A DNA stretch of 64,000 nt from CAZLMW01 sp964560875 (GCA_964560875.1 CAZLMW010000037.1:1-64000); one strand, 5' to 3'. Counted from the stretch's first letter, positions 46,226 through 55,762 are shown. Notes: a model not told the origin generated them from the sequence alone. Translations and numbers: made by a program.

Positions 46226-48091
46226 ATGTCAACCGCTCCCGACCGCGATCCTACCAAGCTTGGCGCTGTTGATGTGCCCGTCGGCGAAGATGGGCAGCCA
46301 GTTGAAGCCGCGCGCGTGCTCAAACGAAAGGTGACGATCGCGCAGTTGCTCGAGCAAACACGCAACATTCCGGTCGCGCGATTGCTCACCCTGGCCAAGG
46401 GTCAATGGCGTCTTCTCGCGCTGGGCACCGTGTTCTTGCTCATCGGCAGCGGCGCCGGGCTGGCGTGGCCCCAGGCCATCAAGCAGATGATGGACGGCGC
46501 ATTCGGGTCCGGCGACACGTCCATCATCGATCGCGCGGCGCTGCTCCTTGTCGTTGTGTTCGTGGTCCAGGGCATCGCCATCGGACTGCGCTCGTACATG
46601 TTTACCGTCGCCGGTGAACGCATCGTCACCGACCTGCGCCGCCAGCTATTCGCGCGGATCCTCGACCAGGAAGTCGGCTTCTTCGACGTCAACCGCACCG
46701 GCGAGCTGCTCAGCCGCCTCGGCGTCGATACGTCCACACTTCAAAACACCGTCAGCGTAAACGTCTCGATGGCGATGCGGCATATCGCCATGGCGACCGG
46801 CGGCAGCATCTTGCTGATGTACACGTCGCCTATTCTGAGCGCGTTGATGTTCCTCGTGGTGCCGCCTGTTGCCGTCGCCGCGGTTGTGTACGGTCGCCGC
46901 ATTCGCCGCCTGTCGCGCGACGTTCAAAAAGCGCTCGCGGAGGCCACGACCGTCGCTGAAGAGAGCATCTCCGGCATCCGTACAGTGCGCACATTCGCCG
47001 CCGAACCGCGCGAAGACGAGCGCTACGGCGTTTCGATCGAGCGGTCTTTTGCGATCGCCCGCATCCGCGCGCAGCTCAGCGGGATGTTCATCGCCGTTGC
47101 GTCGATGGCCGGCTACATCTCGGTCGCGGTGGTGCTCTGGTACGGCGGTCGCGTCGTGATCGACGGCAACATGACCGTCGGCGATCTCACGTCTTTCGTC
47201 ATTTACACGTTGACCGTCGCGTTTTCGCTCGGCGCACTCGGCGGTCTTTGGGGCGATTTCATGCGCGCTTCCGGCGCCGGTGAGCGGGTCTTCGCCCTGT
47301 TGGACCGCGAGCCTTTGATCGCCAACCACGGCGGCAGCGTCATCGAAGACGTCCGCGGCGAGCTGCGGTTTGAAGGCGTGTCGTTTCACTATCCGGGCCG
47401 TCCCGACGTCGAAGTGCTGTCGGACCTCGACCTGGTGATCAGTCCCGGTGAGGTCGTCGCCCTCGTCGGTCCCAGCGGCGGCGGCAAGACCACGATCAGC
47501 GCGCTCGTGCCGCGCCTCTACGATCCGACAAGTGGCTGTATTCGCATCGACGGTGTCGACGTCCGCGACCTCGACGCCGATTGGTTACGGCACGTCATCG
47601 GTGTGGTGGCGCAAGAGCCGATGCTGTTTTCGGCAACCGTGGCCGAGAACATCCGCTACGGGCGCCCCGAAGCAAACGACGCCGAGATTCGCACCGCCGC
47701 GATCGCGGCCAACGCCCATGGGTTCGTCGACGAGTTCCCCGATAAATATGACACCTACGTCGGTGAGAAAGGCATTCAGCTCTCCGGCGGACAGAAACAG
47801 CGCGTAGCGATCGCTCGGGCGGTGCTGCGCGATCCCGCCATCTTGATCCTCGACGAAGCGACCAGCGCGCTCGACGCCGAGAGCGAACACCTTGTCCGCG
47901 CCGCGCTCGACAAACTGATGCAGGGCCGCACCACCCTCGTGATCGCGCACCGGCTATCCACCGTGCGAGACGCTGACCGTGTGGTGGTTGTCGAGAAGGG
48001 ACGCATCGTCGATTCCGGACCTCACGACGAGCTCATGGCCCACGACGGGCTGTACCGGCGGCTGGTCGAGAGGCAGTTGGTCGATCGTTGA
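46226..48091 (+). CDS. ABC exporter (fused permease-ATPase, MsbA/ABCB type)
   Basis: The 621-residue half-transporter has six transmembrane segments (residues about 45-330) and an ATPase with Walker A GPSGGGKTT, signature QLSGGQKQR and Walker B ILILDEATSALD. SFHYPGRPDVEVL and the H-loop VIAHRLST are intact. It acts as a homodimer exporting lipids or drugs. ATG 46226 (MSTAPDRD) is preferred over ATG 46145. Confidence 0.88.
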   Translation: MSTAPDRDPTKLGAVDVPVGEDGQPVEAARVLKRKVTIAQLLEQTRNIPVARLLTLAKGQWRLLALGTVFLLIGSGAGLAWPQAIKQMMDGAFGSGDTSIIDRAALLLVVVFVVQGIAIGLRSYMFTVAGERIVTDLRRQLFARILDQEVGFFDVNRTGELLSRLGVDTSTLQNTVSVNVSMAMRHIAMATGGSILLMYTSPILSALMFLVVPPVAVAAVVYGRRIRRLSRDVQKALAEATTVAEESISGIRTVRTFAAEPREDERYGVSIERSFAIARIRAQLSGMFIAVASMAGYISVAVVLWYGGRVVIDGNMTVGDLTSFVIYTLTVAFSLGALGGLWGDFMRASGAGERVFALLDREPLIANHGGSVIEDVRGELRFEGVSFHYPGRPDVEVLSDLDLVISPGEVVALVGPSGGGKTTISALVPRLYDPTSGCIRIDGVDVRDLDADWLRHVIGVVAQEPMLFSATVAENIRYGRPEANDAEIRTAAIAANAHGFVDEFPDKYDTYVGEKGIQLSGGQKQRVAIARAVLRDPAILILDEATSALDAESEHLVRAALDKLMQGRTTLVIAHRLSTVRDADRVVVVEKGRIVDSGPHDELMAHDGLYRRLVERQLVDR

Positions 48092-48098
48092 CCTGCGC

Positions 48099-48173
48099 GC
48101 GGCAGTGCCAGACGCGGCAATGCCAGAAGCGGCAATGCCAGACGCGGCAGTGCAATCCGCGGTAGTGCAAGAA
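48099..48173. repeat. five 15-bp tandem repeats in the intergenic region
   Basis: Units GCGGCARTGCCAGAM at 48099, 48114 and 48129 are near-identical, and those at 48144 and 48159 are diverged. They share GCAATG...CCAG with the 15-bp array at 20224. The spacing and sequence suggest a common repeat family. They lie between the exporter and the kinase genes. Confidence 0.75.
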
Positions 48174-48253
48174 ACGCGCGATTCGGGCACGGTTGGGCCG
48201 TTCCTTCGCGCGGCCCCGGAGTCGCGGGGCGAATTGGGGTAGCGAGGCGCTGG

Positions 48254-51200
48254 ATGCTCGAGCGGATCGGCCAATACGAACTCCTCGAGCGCTTTGCCAC
48301 CGGCGGCATGGCCGAGGTGTATTTCGCCCGACTTCGCGGCGTCGAAGGGTTCTCGCGCCTGCTCGCGATCAAGAAGCTGCTACCCGTTCATTCGCACGAC
48401 CAAGATCTCGTGCGCATGTTCCTCGACGAGGCCCGCCTGGCCGCGATGTTGCTCCACCCCAACATCGTCCAAGTGCTCGACCTCGGTGAGTTCGACGGTG
48501 TCTATTTCATCGCGATGGAGCTGATCGACGGCCCGCACCTGGGTCGGGTTCTGTCCCATTGCGTCCGCTCGGACCGCCATCTCCCGATCGAGCTCCGCGT
48601 GCATATCGTCGCGCAGGCCGCCGAAGGGCTGCATTACTCACACAGCCGTGTCGATCCGCTCAGCGGTCGTTCACTGGGCATCGTTCACCGCGACATGAGC
48701 CCCCACAACATCATCGTTTCGCGCTACGGCGACGTGAAAGTGGCGGATTTCGGCATCGCGCGGGCGACCATCCACCAGCAGCGAACGGAACACGGCGTCA
48801 TCAAGGGCAAGCTCGGCTACCTGGCGCCCGAACAGTGTCTTGGCAAGCCCATCGACCGCCGCGTCGACGTTTTTGCGCTCGGGGTCGTGCTCTACGAGCT
48901 GCTCACCGAACGCCGCCTCTACCATGGCGGCCGCGATCACGACGTCATGCGCCGGATCATCGCTGAAGAGCCGCTGCCCCCGTCCATGGTCGCGCCTGAT
49001 GTCGACGTAAACCTGGCCGAGATCGCGCTGCGGGCCCTGCGCAAAGAGGCGGATCACCGGTACCAGACCGCCGGGGAGTTGAGCGACGCGCTGTCGGCAT
49101 GGTTGAGGTCCCGAAACGCCGGGGATCTGCGCGGCCAACTCGGCTACTGGATGACCGGGCAGACCGCCCCGATTTGGGAGCCCACCGAAGCGCGCGCTCA
49201 GCGATGGCAGCAGGTGCGTGAGGACGCGGCGCCCCCGATCTCGGACGACTCGGAAGCCGAGCAGGGCGAACCCAGCGAGAGCCTTGGCATCCGGCGGCGC
49301 TTGCTCACAGATCACGCCGAGAAGGGCACGTTCATCGGACGTCGCGCGGAGCTTGCTGAGCTCGATGGTCTGCTGGAGCGCGGGGCTCGGCTCATCACCG
49401 TCACTGGCCCCGCTGGCGTCGGCAAGAGTCGGCTCGCGTCGCGGTTGCTTCGACGTGTTCGCGATCGATATCTCGATGGTGGCGCTTGGATCGCTGCGCT
49501 GGGCGGACACGACAGCTTGCACGGCTTCTTCGTCGCCGTGAGTCGGCAGCTCAACGTCGGGCTGGTGACCGATCACGATCCGCCGGCCGTGCAGCTGGGG
49601 CGGGTCCTCAAGAACGTGGGCAAGGCGCTGTTGGTGCTTGACGACTTCGACGCCGTTGTCGACGCCGCGCGCAACGTCGTCGGTGCGTGGTTGCAGGCCG
49701 CCCCCGAGCTCCAGGTCGTCGTCACGAGCCGCACACGCCTGGACATCGCGGAAGAGGCGACCTTCGAAGTGCATCCGTTGCCCGTGCCGACCGAATCGGC
49801 AGACATGGCGTCGTCGCCGGCCGCACTTCTGTTTGTCGCTCGTGCGCGTGCGGCGCGTTCGGATTATCGACTGTCCCCTCAAGACGCTCCGATCGTCGCC
49901 GAAATCGTGCGACGCCTCGATGGTCTGCCGCTGGCGATCGAGCTGGCCGCGTCGCGGATGGCGGTCCTCAACGCCAAGGACCTCCTGGACAGACTGACGC
50001 GGCGCTTCGACGTGCTGCAAAACCGTGGCAAGCGTGGCCGTCGTCCCGAAACGTTGCGCGGCGCGATCGATTGGTCGTGGGAAGCGCTCGACGCCCGGGA
50101 GCGGGAAGCCCTGGCGCGGCTCTCGGTTTTCCGCAGCGGGTTCACGCCCGAGGCCGCAGAGGCCGCGATCGGACTGCCGGACGCCCTGGATTTGCTGCAG
50201 TCGCTCAGGTCGCATTCGCTCATCGAACAAATGGGCGGAACGGACGGTGAGCCGATGCGCCTGGGGCTGCTGCACAGCATCTCCGACTACGCCGCCGAGA
50301 AGAGCCATACGCGAGAGCGCCGCGAGACCGAAGACCGGATCGCCGCCTACCTCGTGCCCGCTTGCGAGCGTTTGAGTGCCGCCACAACACGCCATGGTGG
50401 TACTTCGTCGTTCCTGCAGCTCGCCGCCGAGCTCGCAAACCTCCAATCTCTCGCCGACGGTCTCTTGCAGCGCCGTCCCGCGACTGCACCGGCTATCGAG
50501 TACGCCCTCCGCGCAGCTGTGGCTTGTGAGCCCGTGTACGCTGCCCGCGGACCGGTGGACGCCCTGCTGGATCTGTTGGACCGGGGGCTCCGCGCCGCCG
50601 ACGAGAACGAACAAGTCCAGCCGCGATTGGTCGCGCGAGCGTACGCCGTGCGAGCCGAATCGCTGGTCGCGCTGGGACGGGTCGGTGAGGGACGCCGCGA
50701 CGCCGAACAGGCGCTGATCCGCGGCCGCAAGCTCTCGGACGACTCGATCCGCAGCCCCGCATTGCTCGCCCTCGCCGCCGCTGCCCACCGCCAGGGACGA
50801 ATCGCCGAAGGTGTCGACGCATGTGAGCACGCGCTGGCCGCCCAGCGGCGCTCTTCGGACGAAAGACGGGCAGGGCTCACGCTGGACCGTCTTGCTCGCC
50901 TCGTTGCGTCTTCGGGTGACATCGAACGCGCCCTGGATCTGCACGACCGCGCCCTCTCGACGCTGCGGAAAGTCGGGGATCATCGCGCGCTGGCGTGGGC
51001 GCTCGATCACTGCGGGCAAGCGTGCCTGGCCGCGGATCGAATCGACGACTCTGAGCGCTATTTCGACCTTGCCTTGCGCGCGATGCACCAGATCTCAGCT
51101 CGGCGCGGCGAGGGCGTTGTACGTGGCCACGTCGCTCTCTTGCACCTGGCAGCGGGTCGCATCGACGTGGCACGACAGGAGATCAGGCTCGCGCTGGACG

Positions 51201-51715
51201 CCCTCCGTGGAGTTGGCGATCGGGCGCGAGAGGGCCGCGTACTCGGGCTTCGAGCCGATCGGTTGCTCCTCGCCGGTCGCGCCGATCGGGCCGCCGAATC
51301 TGCCCGCGAATCGCTCCAACGGGCGCTCGAATCCGGCGAACGGGACGTGATCGCTCGGGCGTACCTCCGCATCGCGATCGCCGACGCGGACCGAGGCGAG
51401 CCAACCGCGGCCGAAAGCGCGCTGGACAACGCCCGCGGTTGGACAGGTGGCCATAAACCGCCGCTTGCTCTCGCCGCCGCCCTCGCCAACGCTCATATTC
51501 TCGCCGCATTCGCCCGCGAAGCCATCGACGCCGGACACCTCGCCGCCGCCGCCGAACACCTCGAGCGCGCGACGTTGGGAATCCGCCGCGCCGAAGTGGA
51601 ATTGGATAGGGCAGGCGGCGCACACAATCCCGTCTACCTGCGGCTCGCCCGCGACATGTGGAGCGGTTGTCGATCGCACGTCACCGGCCTGATGACGTCG
51701 ACCTCCGCAAGCTGA
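48254..51715 (+). CDS. Ser/Thr protein kinase fused to STAND ATPase and TPRs
   Basis: The 1153-residue protein starts with a Hanks-type kinase domain (residues 7-270): GGMAEVYFA, K40 of AIKKLL, H145-R-D147 in HRDMSPHN, D165-F-G and APEQ. A STAND/NB-ARC-type ATPase follows (P-loop G385PAGVGKS392, LLVLDDFDAV, VVTSRTR and GLPLAIELA), then TPR-like repeats to the end. No transmembrane segment. STAND proteins act as signal switches gated by nucleotide and by TPR-bound ligand; here the kinase would be the output. It lies 12 bp upstream of the redox fusion gene. Confidence 0.85.
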   Translation: MLERIGQYELLERFATGGMAEVYFARLRGVEGFSRLLAIKKLLPVHSHDQDLVRMFLDEARLAAMLLHPNIVQVLDLGEFDGVYFIAMELIDGPHLGRVLSHCVRSDRHLPIELRVHIVAQAAEGLHYSHSRVDPLSGRSLGIVHRDMSPHNIIVSRYGDVKVADFGIARATIHQQRTEHGVIKGKLGYLAPEQCLGKPIDRRVDVFALGVVLYELLTERRLYHGGRDHDVMRRIIAEEPLPPSMVAPDVDVNLAEIALRALRKEADHRYQTAGELSDALSAWLRSRNAGDLRGQLGYWMTGQTAPIWEPTEARAQRWQQVREDAAPPISDDSEAEQGEPSESLGIRRRLLTDHAEKGTFIGRRAELAELDGLLERGARLITVTGPAGVGKSRLASRLLRRVRDRYLDGGAWIAALGGHDSLHGFFVAVSRQLNVGLVTDHDPPAVQLGRVLKNVGKALLVLDDFDAVVDAARNVVGAWLQAAPELQVVVTSRTRLDIAEEATFEVHPLPVPTESADMASSPAALLFVARARAARSDYRLSPQDAPIVAEIVRRLDGLPLAIELAASRMAVLNAKDLLDRLTRRFDVLQNRGKRGRRPETLRGAIDWSWEALDAREREALARLSVFRSGFTPEAAEAAIGLPDALDLLQSLRSHSLIEQMGGTDGEPMRLGLLHSISDYAAEKSHTRERRETEDRIAAYLVPACERLSAATTRHGGTSSFLQLAAELANLQSLADGLLQRRPATAPAIEYALRAAVACEPVYAARGPVDALLDLLDRGLRAADENEQVQPRLVARAYAVRAESLVALGRVGEGRRDAEQALIRGRKLSDDSIRSPALLALAAAAHRQGRIAEGVDACEHALAAQRRSSDERRAGLTLDRLARLVASSGDIERALDLHDRALSTLRKVGDHRALAWALDHCGQACLAADRIDDSERYFDLALRAMHQISARRGEGVVRGHVALLHLAAGRIDVARQEIRLALDALRGVGDRAREGRVLGLRADRLLLAGRADRAAESARESLQRALESGERDVIARAYLRIAIADADRGEPTAAESALDNARGWTGGHKPPLALAAALANAHILAAFAREAIDAGHLAAAAEHLERATLGIRRAEVELDRAGGAHNPVYLRLARDMWSGCRSHVTGLMTSTSAS

Positions 51716-51727
51716 ACGAAGGTACCC

Positions 51728-54157
51728 ATGACCCAAGAGCGACGTGCATTGAGCACACCGGCCGCCGCTGCCATCACCACCATCTTGCTCGCCGGCATCG
51801 GCGTCGCGATCTGGCTGACCCTGATCAAGCTGCGGCTCGAATTCGACCCGACATACCAAAGCTCCTGCAACCTCGGCGCCCAGCTCAACTGCGACCGCGT
51901 CCAGACGTCCGACTACAGCAGCATCTTCGGGTACCCGCTGGCGCTGTGGGGGGCCATCACCTACGCCGCCGCAATCGTGACCACATGGCTCGCGGCCCGT
52001 CGCGAAAACGGGCGCTTTTTTCTCGGCGCGTTGGTCGTCGGCGGCATCGCGGTTTGCTTGCACAGCCTTTACCTCGCGTACATCTCGAGCTTCGTCATCG
52101 GCACCTACTGCATCTTCTGCATCAGCATGTACGCTGTGAATCTCGCCGCGACCGGGCTCGCCATCGGCGCATTTCGCAAGGGCGGTCCGCTGTCCGACGC
52201 CACAGACTTCGTGGCTGCACCCACAGCCCTCGCCCCCATTGCCGGCGCGCTCTTGGTCGCGGCAGCCGTCGCCATTCCCGTTTACGGCGCGGTCCGTGGC
52301 GGCATGGAGAAAGACCGAATCGAACTCGCGAAGGCCCAGATGCAGGCCGTGACCGCGCCCAAACCCACCGCCGCCACGCCGACCGCTTCCAAGGCCGCGC
52401 CAGAGCCAGCCATCAAGCGACCCGCGGCCAAGATCCAGCGCCCGTCCGCCGTGTCGGGAGCTGCATCGAACGACCCCGGCATCATCACGCATCCATCCGC
52501 CGGATTCCGCTACAGCAACGTCATCCTTCGCAAAGGACGCGCGTTCTTCGAGGTCCCGGTCACCGAAAACGACTACCCGCTCGGACCAAAGGATGCGGCC
52601 GTCACCATCGTCATGTTCGGCGACTTCGAGTGCGGCTACTGCCGGGCCCTGAACCGAAATATGGCGCCGATGAAGAAGAAATACGCCGACAAGGTGCGCT
52701 TCGTCTTCAAGCACTGGCCGATGAACAACAACTGCAACAAGGTCATGAAAGGGGTGCAGCATCCGCAGGCGTGTATCGCCGCCAAAGCCGCCAACTGCGC
52801 GGGCGAGCAGGGCAAGTTCTGGCCCATGCATGACGAGATCTACACCCAGGACCTGCGCCTCAACGCCGTCAACTTGCGGTCATGGGCCGTCAAGGTGGGC
52901 GTCGACGGCGCCAAATACGACAACTGCATGAGCCGCACCGAGCAACACCCCAAACTCGGCGACGACATCCGAGCCGGCCGATTCGCTCGCATCGCCGGCA
53001 CCCCGCGCACGTACATCAACGGCCACCTGGTGCCTGGCGTCGTCGCCACTGAAATCCTCGAGTATTACATCAAATCTGGCCTGGAAGGCGCGAAAAACAA
53101 ACCAAAACCCGTTTCCGAGGCAGCCAAGTCCGCGCACGGAATGGTCGAGGTCAAGACAGCCAAGGGCGCCGTTTGGATCGACGCGTACGAAGCCAGCATC
53201 GACACCGCCGGACGTGCGCGTTCACAAGCTGGCGTGCGTCCCGCGGAGGTGAGCTGGTACGAGGCCAAGTCCGCCTGTGAAAAGGCCGGCAAGCGCCTCT
53301 GCAGCGAGGAGGAGTGGGTTTCTGCCTGCACCGGCGCGCCCGCGATCGACAACAACTCCAACGCCGATTTCACCGATGACGAGGTCGAGGGCACGCTCTA
53401 CCCGTACGGTCCCTTCCCCGAGGGCGGCCGCTGCAACGACAACCAGAAGAGCGGGGGACAGGCCGTGGCGACCGGGTCCATGGCGCGCTGCGTGTCCCCG
53501 TCTGGCATCTACGATATGAGCGCCAACCTCGCGGAGTGGACCGGCCTGGTCGAGGGCGAAGGGCGGCTCAGCGGCACGGACTTCCGATGGGGCGCCAAGG
53601 CCACGTGCCTCAAGCGCCAAAAGCGGTTCGGGCTCGGCTACAGGAACAACACGACGGGGTTTCGGTGCTGCGCCGACAAGGCCATCGCGCCGCTGGGACA
53701 AAAGGGGATCGTCGAACACGTTCGGCACGGCGCTGTCGGTCTGCCGGTGCCCGAGTTCGAAGCGATCCTGCGCGACGGCAAGAAGATCACCCACAAGCAG
53801 CTCGAAAAGGGGGTGTGGATCGTGTCTTTCTTCGCGTCATGGTGCGGCCCATGCCAGCGCGAGTTGCCCCAGCTCGAGACGTTCTACGGCGAGCACAATG
53901 CCAAGGGGCTGAACGTCTTGTCGATCGGCGTCGACATGAACGAGCAGTCGATGCGCACGTTCATCGACGGGCTGAAGCTGACGTACAAGGTCGCCTACGA
54001 CGCCAAGGCCGTATCGATGGGCAAGTTTGGCGTTCGCGGCATGCCGACGTCATTCGTCGTGGTGAACGGCAAAATCGCGCGCCGGCTTGTCGGGATCAAC
54101 AAGACAAAGATGGACCTGTTCAAGCAGACAGCGTTGGACGCGCTCGCGAAGAAGTAG
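51728..54157 (+). CDS. VKOR-DsbA-FGE-TlpA four-domain thiol-redox fusion protein
   Basis: The 809-residue protein combines four modules. (1) Residues about 12-190: VKOR membrane domain with loop cysteines C47 and C55, CDRVQTSDYSSIFGYPLALW, and redox motif C128-I-F-C131. (2) Residues about 275-450: DsbA/Com1-like thioredoxin with C302-G-Y-C305. (3) Residues about 472-655: FGE/SUMF1-like domain (VSWYEAKSACEKAGKRLCSE, GIYDMSANLAEW, GFRCC); only one active-site-like Cys (C627) is visible, so catalysis is doubtful. (4) Residues about 670-809: TlpA-like thioredoxin with C706-G-P-C709. Modules 1 and 2 form a known disulfide-generating pair; linking them to FGE-like and TlpA domains is unusual. The protein would be periplasm-facing. 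Confidence 0.85.
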   Translation: MTQERRALSTPAAAAITTILLAGIGVAIWLTLIKLRLEFDPTYQSSCNLGAQLNCDRVQTSDYSSIFGYPLALWGAITYAAAIVTTWLAARRENGRFFLGALVVGGIAVCLHSLYLAYISSFVIGTYCIFCISMYAVNLAATGLAIGAFRKGGPLSDATDFVAAPTALAPIAGALLVAAAVAIPVYGAVRGGMEKDRIELAKAQMQAVTAPKPTAATPTASKAAPEPAIKRPAAKIQRPSAVSGAASNDPGIITHPSAGFRYSNVILRKGRAFFEVPVTENDYPLGPKDAAVTIVMFGDFECGYCRALNRNMAPMKKKYADKVRFVFKHWPMNNNCNKVMKGVQHPQACIAAKAANCAGEQGKFWPMHDEIYTQDLRLNAVNLRSWAVKVGVDGAKYDNCMSRTEQHPKLGDDIRAGRFARIAGTPRTYINGHLVPGVVATEILEYYIKSGLEGAKNKPKPVSEAAKSAHGMVEVKTAKGAVWIDAYEASIDTAGRARSQAGVRPAEVSWYEAKSACEKAGKRLCSEEEWVSACTGAPAIDNNSNADFTDDEVEGTLYPYGPFPEGGRCNDNQKSGGQAVATGSMARCVSPSGIYDMSANLAEWTGLVEGEGRLSGTDFRWGAKATCLKRQKRFGLGYRNNTTGFRCCADKAIAPLGQKGIVEHVRHGAVGLPVPEFEAILRDGKKITHKQLEKGVWIVSFFASWCGPCQRELPQLETFYGEHNAKGLNVLSIGVDMNEQSMRTFIDGLKLTYKVAYDAKAVSMGKFGVRGMPTSFVVVNGKIARRLVGINKTKMDLFKQTALDALAKK

Positions 54158-54202
54158 AACGCGCTGGCCTGCGGGCTATGTCAGCAGAGTCGGGCCAACC
54201 AA

Positions 54203-54535
54203 TCAGGCCTTCTTGACCCAGAGGTTGCAGTAGCCTTTCGGGTTGATCGTGCCCTTGACGACTTTGCAGCCACCGCACGGTTTGCCGCCTTCGGGCGCCA
54301 CCCAGTGCATGCAGTTATCGCAGGTTTTCCCGGCGTGGGGCGTCTTTTCGAGGTACGCAGAGCTCTTGCGCAGCGCCTTGTCTGCCTCGGCGATGTTGCT
54401 GTCACATCCGGCGTCATCGCCGCCGCCGCTACGTTCTTTCTTTCCGCAACCGATCGCGGCGCCGACGATTACGCCAGCGGCGCCGATGGAGAGGGTGCGA
54501 CCCAGGAATTGACGACGGGACAGTGAGTTGGACAT
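54203..54535 (-). CDS. high-potential iron-sulfur protein (HiPIP), Tat-exported
   Basis: The 110-residue protein has a Tat-like signal (SRRQFLGRTLSIGAAGVIVG, followed by IGC) and a mature region with four cluster cysteines: CDNCMHW, CGGC and GYCNLW, the HiPIP pattern binding one [4Fe-4S]. It carries electrons in the periplasm, usually between the bc1 complex and a terminal acceptor. It is the last gene of the minus-strand electron-transfer operon. Confidence 0.85.
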   Translation of the reverse strand: MSNSLSRRQFLGRTLSIGAAGVIVGAAIGCGKKERSGGGDDAGCDSNIAEADKALRKSSAYLEKTPHAGKTCDNCMHWVAPEGGKPCGGCKVVKGTINPKGYCNLWVKKA

Positions 54536-54666
54536 CGAGAGGCTCCGGAGATGAGATGGGACGGCTGGTTTACTCAAGCAGCGAACGGGAGTCGTGCTCT
54601 TGCCAACGAGGCTATGCCGGATCCGCACCCCGTCAACGAAGTCGCGCTTCGCAACTGGGGATTTTT

Positions 54667-54939
54667 TCACGCCGCTTTCTTTCGCTCGCGCAAATCGAGA
54701 AAGAACATCAAGCCGGCGAACCCGATCGCGCCGCCGCCCACCGGCAGGGCACCGTCCATGAGCCCGAGGTGGAAGTCTTCCTTCCATTCGCACTCCTTTT
54801 CGACCTCGCCGAAATCATCTTCGACTTCCTTGCAGACTTCGATCTTGAATTGGTTGGCCTGGCGCATGCCGTCTTTGGCCCACCAGCCGAAAACGGCGGC
54901 GGCGAATACGATGGCTCCAATTGCGAGGATCTTCTTCAT
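54667..54939 (-). CDS. small two-helix membrane protein
   Basis: The 90-residue product has two hydrophobic segments (ILAIGAIVFAAAVFGW and GGAIGFAGLMFFL) separated by an acidic region with cysteines (EVCKEVEDDFGEVEKECEW). It belongs to no family I recognise. Its position between yceI and HiPIP suggests a partner in the electron-transfer chain. Confidence 0.6.
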   Translation of the reverse strand: MKKILAIGAIVFAAAVFGWWAKDGMRQANQFKIEVCKEVEDDFGEVEKECEWKEDFHLGLMDGALPVGGGAIGFAGLMFFLDLRERKKAA

Positions 54940-54990
54940 CGGTTGATCTCCAACAGACCAAAGTTACAAGGATCTGGATGGAATAGTGTG

Positions 54991-55041
54991 TTCAAAAACA
55001 ACGACGCCCCGCCGCGGAGAGTGTTACATCCGGGCGGGGCG
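54991..55041 (-). terminator. Rho-independent terminator after yceI
   Basis: Perfect 9-bp stem CGCCCCGCC/GGCGGGGCG (55005-55013 and 55033-55041) with a 19-nt loop. Read on the minus strand it lies 12 bases after the yceI stop and is followed by TCGTTGTTTTT. It may partly separate the downstream membrane protein and HiPIP genes from the upstream cluster. Confidence 0.75.
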
Positions 55042-55052
55042 AATCGCGTTGC

Positions 55053-55703
55053 CTATTTGGTGTTGCCGTACAGCGAACCCCAGATCTTGATGGTCTTGCC
55101 GACCTTGTTGCCGACCACGCCGGACTTGCCCTTGACCTTGTAGTCGCCGAGCGCGATCACGAACTTGGTCTTGATCTTGATCCAGTCGCCGGGCGCCTTG
55201 CGCGCCGTCTTCGCGTTGCCGGTCTTCCACGAGATCTCGACATCGGTCGTCACCGCTTTGCCGACACCGTGGCAGGTGAACGTGCCCGCGACCTTGCACT
55301 TGGCCTTGTTGCCCTTCTTCGCGTCGACGCGACAGGCCGACACCTTGCGGATTTCGAACGTGACGTTCGGATACTTCTTCGAGTCGAGCCACTCTGCGCC
55401 CTGGAGGTGACCGTCACGAATCGGGTTGCCGGTCTTCATGCCCTTGACCGGCACGGTGATCTTGCCAGTCGTCTTGGTCAGGTCGGCGGGATCCACCGTG
55501 AAGGTGCCGGTGACGCCCGGAGCGCTGCCCTTGATGTTCTCCATCGGGGCTTCACTGAGCCATTCCATCGTGTTCTTGCGGATCTTCTTGTTGAGCGTGA
55601 TCGCTTGCGGACCGCGCTTGGCCACCTTCAGCTGGGCGACCGCGGGCGACGAGATGAGTGCGAGGGCGACCAGGGCCGCGGCGCTTACGAAAACTTTCTT
55701 CAT
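55053..55703 (-). CDS. YceI-family periplasmic protein
   Basis: The 216-residue product has a signal peptide (VALALISSPAVAQ) and a YceI lipocalin-like barrel: NTMEWLSEAPMENIKGSAPG, DGHLQGAEWLDSKKYPNVTF and VAGTFTCHGVGKAV. YceI proteins bind isoprenoid lipids such as quinones, which fits the electron-transfer neighbourhood. A terminator follows it. Confidence 0.88.
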   Translation of the reverse strand: MKKVFVSAAALVALALISSPAVAQLKVAKRGPQAITLNKKIRKNTMEWLSEAPMENIKGSAPGVTGTFTVDPADLTKTTGKITVPVKGMKTGNPIRDGHLQGAEWLDSKKYPNVTFEIRKVSACRVDAKKGNKAKCKVAGTFTCHGVGKAVTTDVEISWKTGNAKTARKAPGDWIKIKTKFVIALGDYKVKGKSGVVGNKVGKTIKIWGSLYGNTK

Positions 55704-55762
55704 TAAATCCCCCTCTGGGCATTGGTGGACAGATCGCTGTCCGTTGTCTTTGGCCGGCAGTC

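Noticed and set aside
48099..48173. CRISPR array or regulatory iterons
   Set aside because: Units are too short, contiguous and diverged, with no replication gene nearby.
48671..51088. Over 800-codon open frame opposite the kinase gene
   Set aside because: Explained by the codon bias of the kinase-STAND gene on the plus strand.
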